A model generated the notes under the pieces. The model was given only the letters and a program-made list of their open reading frames with translations. It made no database searches and was not told the origin of the DNA. A program made the translations under genes and the position numbers. Shown here one piece after another: positions 6,445 through 7,997 of a DNA stretch of 7,997 nt; position 1 is the stretch's first letter; each line of letters opens with the position of its first letter. Source of the DNA: Betaproteobacteria bacterium (GTDB taxonomy: Bacteria > Pseudomonadota > Gammaproteobacteria > Burkholderiales > Casimicrobiaceae); contig JANXZT010000064.1 of NCBI GenBank assembly GCA_025355395.1, positions 1 to 7,997 of the forward strand, written 5' to 3'.

Positions 6445-6699
6445 TTAAGAAATTCCGTATTTGGCGAGCTTGGTGCGCAGCGTATTGCGATTCATCCCCA
6501 GCATGTCCGCCGCCTGCGTCTGATTGCCGTTCGCCCGTTCGAGCACCGAGGTGATAAGCGCGCGCTCGACATGGGTGATCACCATGTCGTAGATGCCATG
6601 CGGCGACTCGCCGTCGAGCCTGCGAAAATATTCGTCGAGCGATTTCTCGACGCTTTTGCCGATCTCGTTGCTGCGGTTGATGCGTAGTGTTTTTCTCAC
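6445..6699 (-). CDS. fis: Fis-family DNA-binding protein
   Basis: Fis is a small homodimeric nucleoid protein that bends DNA and regulates rRNA, growth-phase and other promoters in proteobacteria. This version has 84 residues (E. coli 98). The N-terminal basic arm (MRKTLRINRS) is shorter than in E. coli. Helices from SVEKSLDEYF (16-25) to ERALITSVLERANG (45-58) form the dimer core, and GNQTQAADMLGMNRNTLRTK (58-77) is the helix-turn-helix, nearly the same as in E. coli Fis, ending in LAKYGIS. The GTG start overlaps the dusB stop as GTGA, with GGGGAGG 10 nt upstream. This dusB-fis pairing is the classic arrangement in E. coli, where Fis represses its own operon. The gene ends 36 nt before purH, and both are in the same reading frame, separated by one TAA. 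Confidence 0.95.
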   Translation of the reverse strand: MRKTLRINRSNEIGKSVEKSLDEYFRRLDGESPHGIYDMVITHVERALITSVLERANGNQTQAADMLGMNRNTLRTKLAKYGIS

Positions 6700-7781
6700 G
6701 CGGCCAAGGCCTCCCCGCCCTGGATTGCTGCTGGTGTTGCCGCACCGATCGCGGTGCGGGCATGAATCACCGCCGCGCTGTGAGCGCCGCTGCGGTATTC
6801 GAGCCTCTCGCCTTGCTCGGCCAGACGATCAAAATAATGGTGAACGGTCGCGAGTTGCGCCGCGCTGCTTTCCGCTGCATTCATTTCCTGGCGGAATGCC
6901 TCGCCACCGGCAAGGTCATGTGTATACCAGCCCAGATGCTTGCGGGCGGTGCGCACACCGATGGATTCGCCATGAAATCCATAATGATCGCCGAGGTGCT
7001 CGACAATGAGCGCGCGCGCTTCGGCAATCAAGGGCGGCGCCAAGTGCCCACCGTGTTCCAGGTAGTGGAGGATCTCGCGGAAAATCCATGGGCGCCCCTG
7101 CGCGGCGCGGCCGATCATCAGCCCGTCGGCGCCGGTTGCGTCCAGCACTGCGCGCGCCTGCTCCGGAGAATCGATGTCGCCGTTGGCGAAGACCGGAATG
7201 CGCACCGCCGCCTTGACCGCCTTGACCGTTTCGTATTCGACGGCCCCGACAAATGCGCAGGCGCGGGTGCGGCCGTGCACGGCGAGGGCCTGGATGCCGG
7301 CATCTGCCGCGATGCGCGCAATGTTGACGGCGTTGCGCTGGTCGGGGCTCCAGCCAGTGCGAATCTTGAGTGTCACCGGGACGTCCACGGCGCGCACCAC
7401 CGCCGCAATGATCGCGGCGACCAGCGGCTCGTCCCGCAGGAGCGCCGAGCCGGCCGCCAGGTTGCACACCTTCTTGGCCGGGCAGCCCATGTTGATGTCG
7501 ATGATCTGCGCGCCGCGGTCGGCGTTGTAGCGCGCCGCGTCCGCCATCATTGCAGGGTCCGCGCCGGCGATCTGCACTGCGATCGGCGCCACTTCACCGG
7601 CGTGGTCGATGCGGCGCAGTGATTTTTCAGTGGCGCGCAGCCGCGGATTGGAGGCCACCATTTCGGACACGGCATACCCCGCACCAAGACGCTTGCACAG
7701 TTGCCGGAAGGGGCGGTCGGTGACGCCGGCCATGGGCGCGACGGCGAGGCTGTTCCCGATGGCGAAAGGTCCGATGTGCAC
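6696..7781 (-). CDS. dusB: tRNA dihydrouridine synthase B
   Basis: DusB is a flavin (FMN) enzyme that reduces a uridine in the D-loop of tRNA (U17 in E. coli) with NADPH. From GTG 7781 the 361-residue protein starts MHIGPFAIGN and aligns without gaps to E. coli DusB (MRIGQYQLRN) up to the catalytic cysteine, Cys100 in both (NMGCPAKKV). Other landmarks are APMAGVTDRPFR (15-26), VQIAGADP (69-76), TLKIRTGW (137-144), VHGRTRA (168-174), NGDIDSP (200-206) and LMIGRAAQGRPWIFREI (221-237). About 35-40 residues beyond the usual E. coli end (321 aa) form an alanine-rich tail (about 325-361). The open frame continues upstream to 7970, but that part has no similarity and contains the promoter. It overlaps fis as GTGA. 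No clear ribosome binding site precedes the GTG. Confidence 0.94.
   Translation of the reverse strand: MHIGPFAIGNSLAVAPMAGVTDRPFRQLCKRLGAGYAVSEMVASNPRLRATEKSLRRIDHAGEVAPIAVQIAGADPAMMADAARYNADRGAQIIDINMGCPAKKVCNLAAGSALLRDEPLVAAIIAAVVRAVDVPVTLKIRTGWSPDQRNAVNIARIAADAGIQALAVHGRTRACAFVGAVEYETVKAVKAAVRIPVFANGDIDSPEQARAVLDATGADGLMIGRAAQGRPWIFREILHYLEHGGHLAPPLIAEARALIVEHLGDHYGFHGESIGVRTARKHLGWYTHDLAGGEAFRQEMNAAESSAAQLATVHHYFDRLAEQGERLEYRSGAHSAAVIHARTAIGAATPAAIQGGEALAA
6710..6716 (-). promoter_or_regulatory. Ribosome binding site of fis
   Basis: GGGGAGG on the minus strand, inside the 3' end of dusB, lies 10 nt before the GTG at 6699. It supports that non-ATG start and independent loading on fis within the dusB-fis transcript. 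Confidence 0.55.
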
Positions 7782-7824
7782 GAGCGGTCGGGAAACGATG
7801 TTTCGAAAATGCGGCGGGGAGCGG

Positions 7825-7830
7825 ATTATA
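7825..7830 (-). promoter_or_regulatory. Probable sigma-70 -10 box of the dusB-fis promoter
   Basis: The minus strand reads TATAAT at 7830-7825, a perfect -10 hexamer in otherwise GC-rich DNA. The -35 region is poor: ATTCCA (7854-7849, 18-nt spacing) matches TTGACA at 3 of 6. The sequence after the box, CCGCTCCCCGCC, is a GC-rich discriminator with a C-rich likely start near 7817-7820. Transcription would begin about 36 nt before the dusB GTG at 7781. Weak -35, GC-rich discriminator and a C start are features of stringently controlled promoters, including E. coli dusB-fis. This regulatory reading is inference. Confidence 0.6.
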
Positions 7831-7833
7831 CCG

Positions 7834-7854
7834 ATTCCAATCGACGGCTGGAAT
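7834..7854. promoter_or_regulatory. 21-bp dyad overlapping the -35 region of the dusB promoter
   Basis: ATTCCA (7834-7839) and TGGAAT (7849-7854) are perfect 6-bp inverted repeats separated by 9 bp, placed between and over the presumed -35 and spacer of the dusB promoter. The position suits a repressor or activator site, but the motif matches no operator I recognise and may be chance. Confidence 0.3.
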
Positions 7855-7997
7855 GCGTTGTCGCGCCGCGCGACGGACGGTCGTTGCGCGAATTGCAATG
7901 CGCATCGTTTCGGCGCGCGACAAGGGACGCAATGCGTGCCGAGGAAGCAGAGTGAGCGCCAACGTTGCACGATGCTCTGCGGCTCACCCGCCGCACA

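Noticed and set aside
7782..7970. 63-residue N-terminal extension of dusB to a GTG at 7970
   Set aside because: It contains the probable TATAAT promoter, has no DusB similarity, and the GTG at 7781 aligns residue for residue with E. coli DusB.
7972..7997. ATG at 7972 as the start of a divergent plus-strand gene
   Set aside because: Only eight codons are visible, with no good ribosome binding site at proper spacing; it cannot be judged from the window. The rest of 7865-7997 shows no gene that I can support.

Overview
This window looks like an ordinary chromosomal housekeeping region of a GC-rich proteobacterium, most likely a betaproteobacterium. The basis is the minus-strand gene order dusB-fis-purH-purD-hemF, the close match of every product to proteobacterial families, and a membrane-protein family (BPSS1780-like) that I know mainly from Betaproteobacteria. 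I see no phage, plasmid, transposase, CRISPR, toxin or defence gene.

Layout. Plus strand, 1-1575: the end of a branched-chain amino acid (Liv-type) ABC transporter operon. It holds a possible scrap of the preceding gene, livF, and, 13 nt after it, a multi-pass membrane protein of unknown function. This block converges on the minus-strand block with only 7 nt between the two stop codons (1575/1583) and no obvious terminator.

Minus strand, 7830 down to 1583: a compact seven-gene series in the order dusB (tRNA dihydrouridine synthase), fis (nucleoid protein/regulator), purH and purD (purine biosynthesis), hemF (oxygen-dependent haem biosynthesis), a Nudix hydrolase of ADP-ribose pyrophosphatase type, and acylphosphatase. 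dusB/fis overlap as GTGA and Nudix/acyP as TGATG; purH/purD are 10 nt apart, hemF/Nudix 15 nt and fis/purH 36 nt. The only real gap in the series (161 nt, purD to hemF) holds a nested palindromic repeat: an inverted pair of REP-like hairpins enclosed by 19-bp imperfect terminal inverted repeats. A perfect TATAAT box with a GC-rich discriminator lies 43 nt upstream of the GTG start chosen for dusB, so the series may be read from a growth-rate-controlled promoter. That would fit genes for tRNA modification, a growth-phase regulator and nucleotide supply.

The first three genes of the series appear to use non-ATG starts (GTG, GTG, TTG). I found nothing that amounts to a new biological system. The points most worth checking are the nested repeat, the promoter region of dusB-fis, the purH start, and the livF-linked membrane protein.
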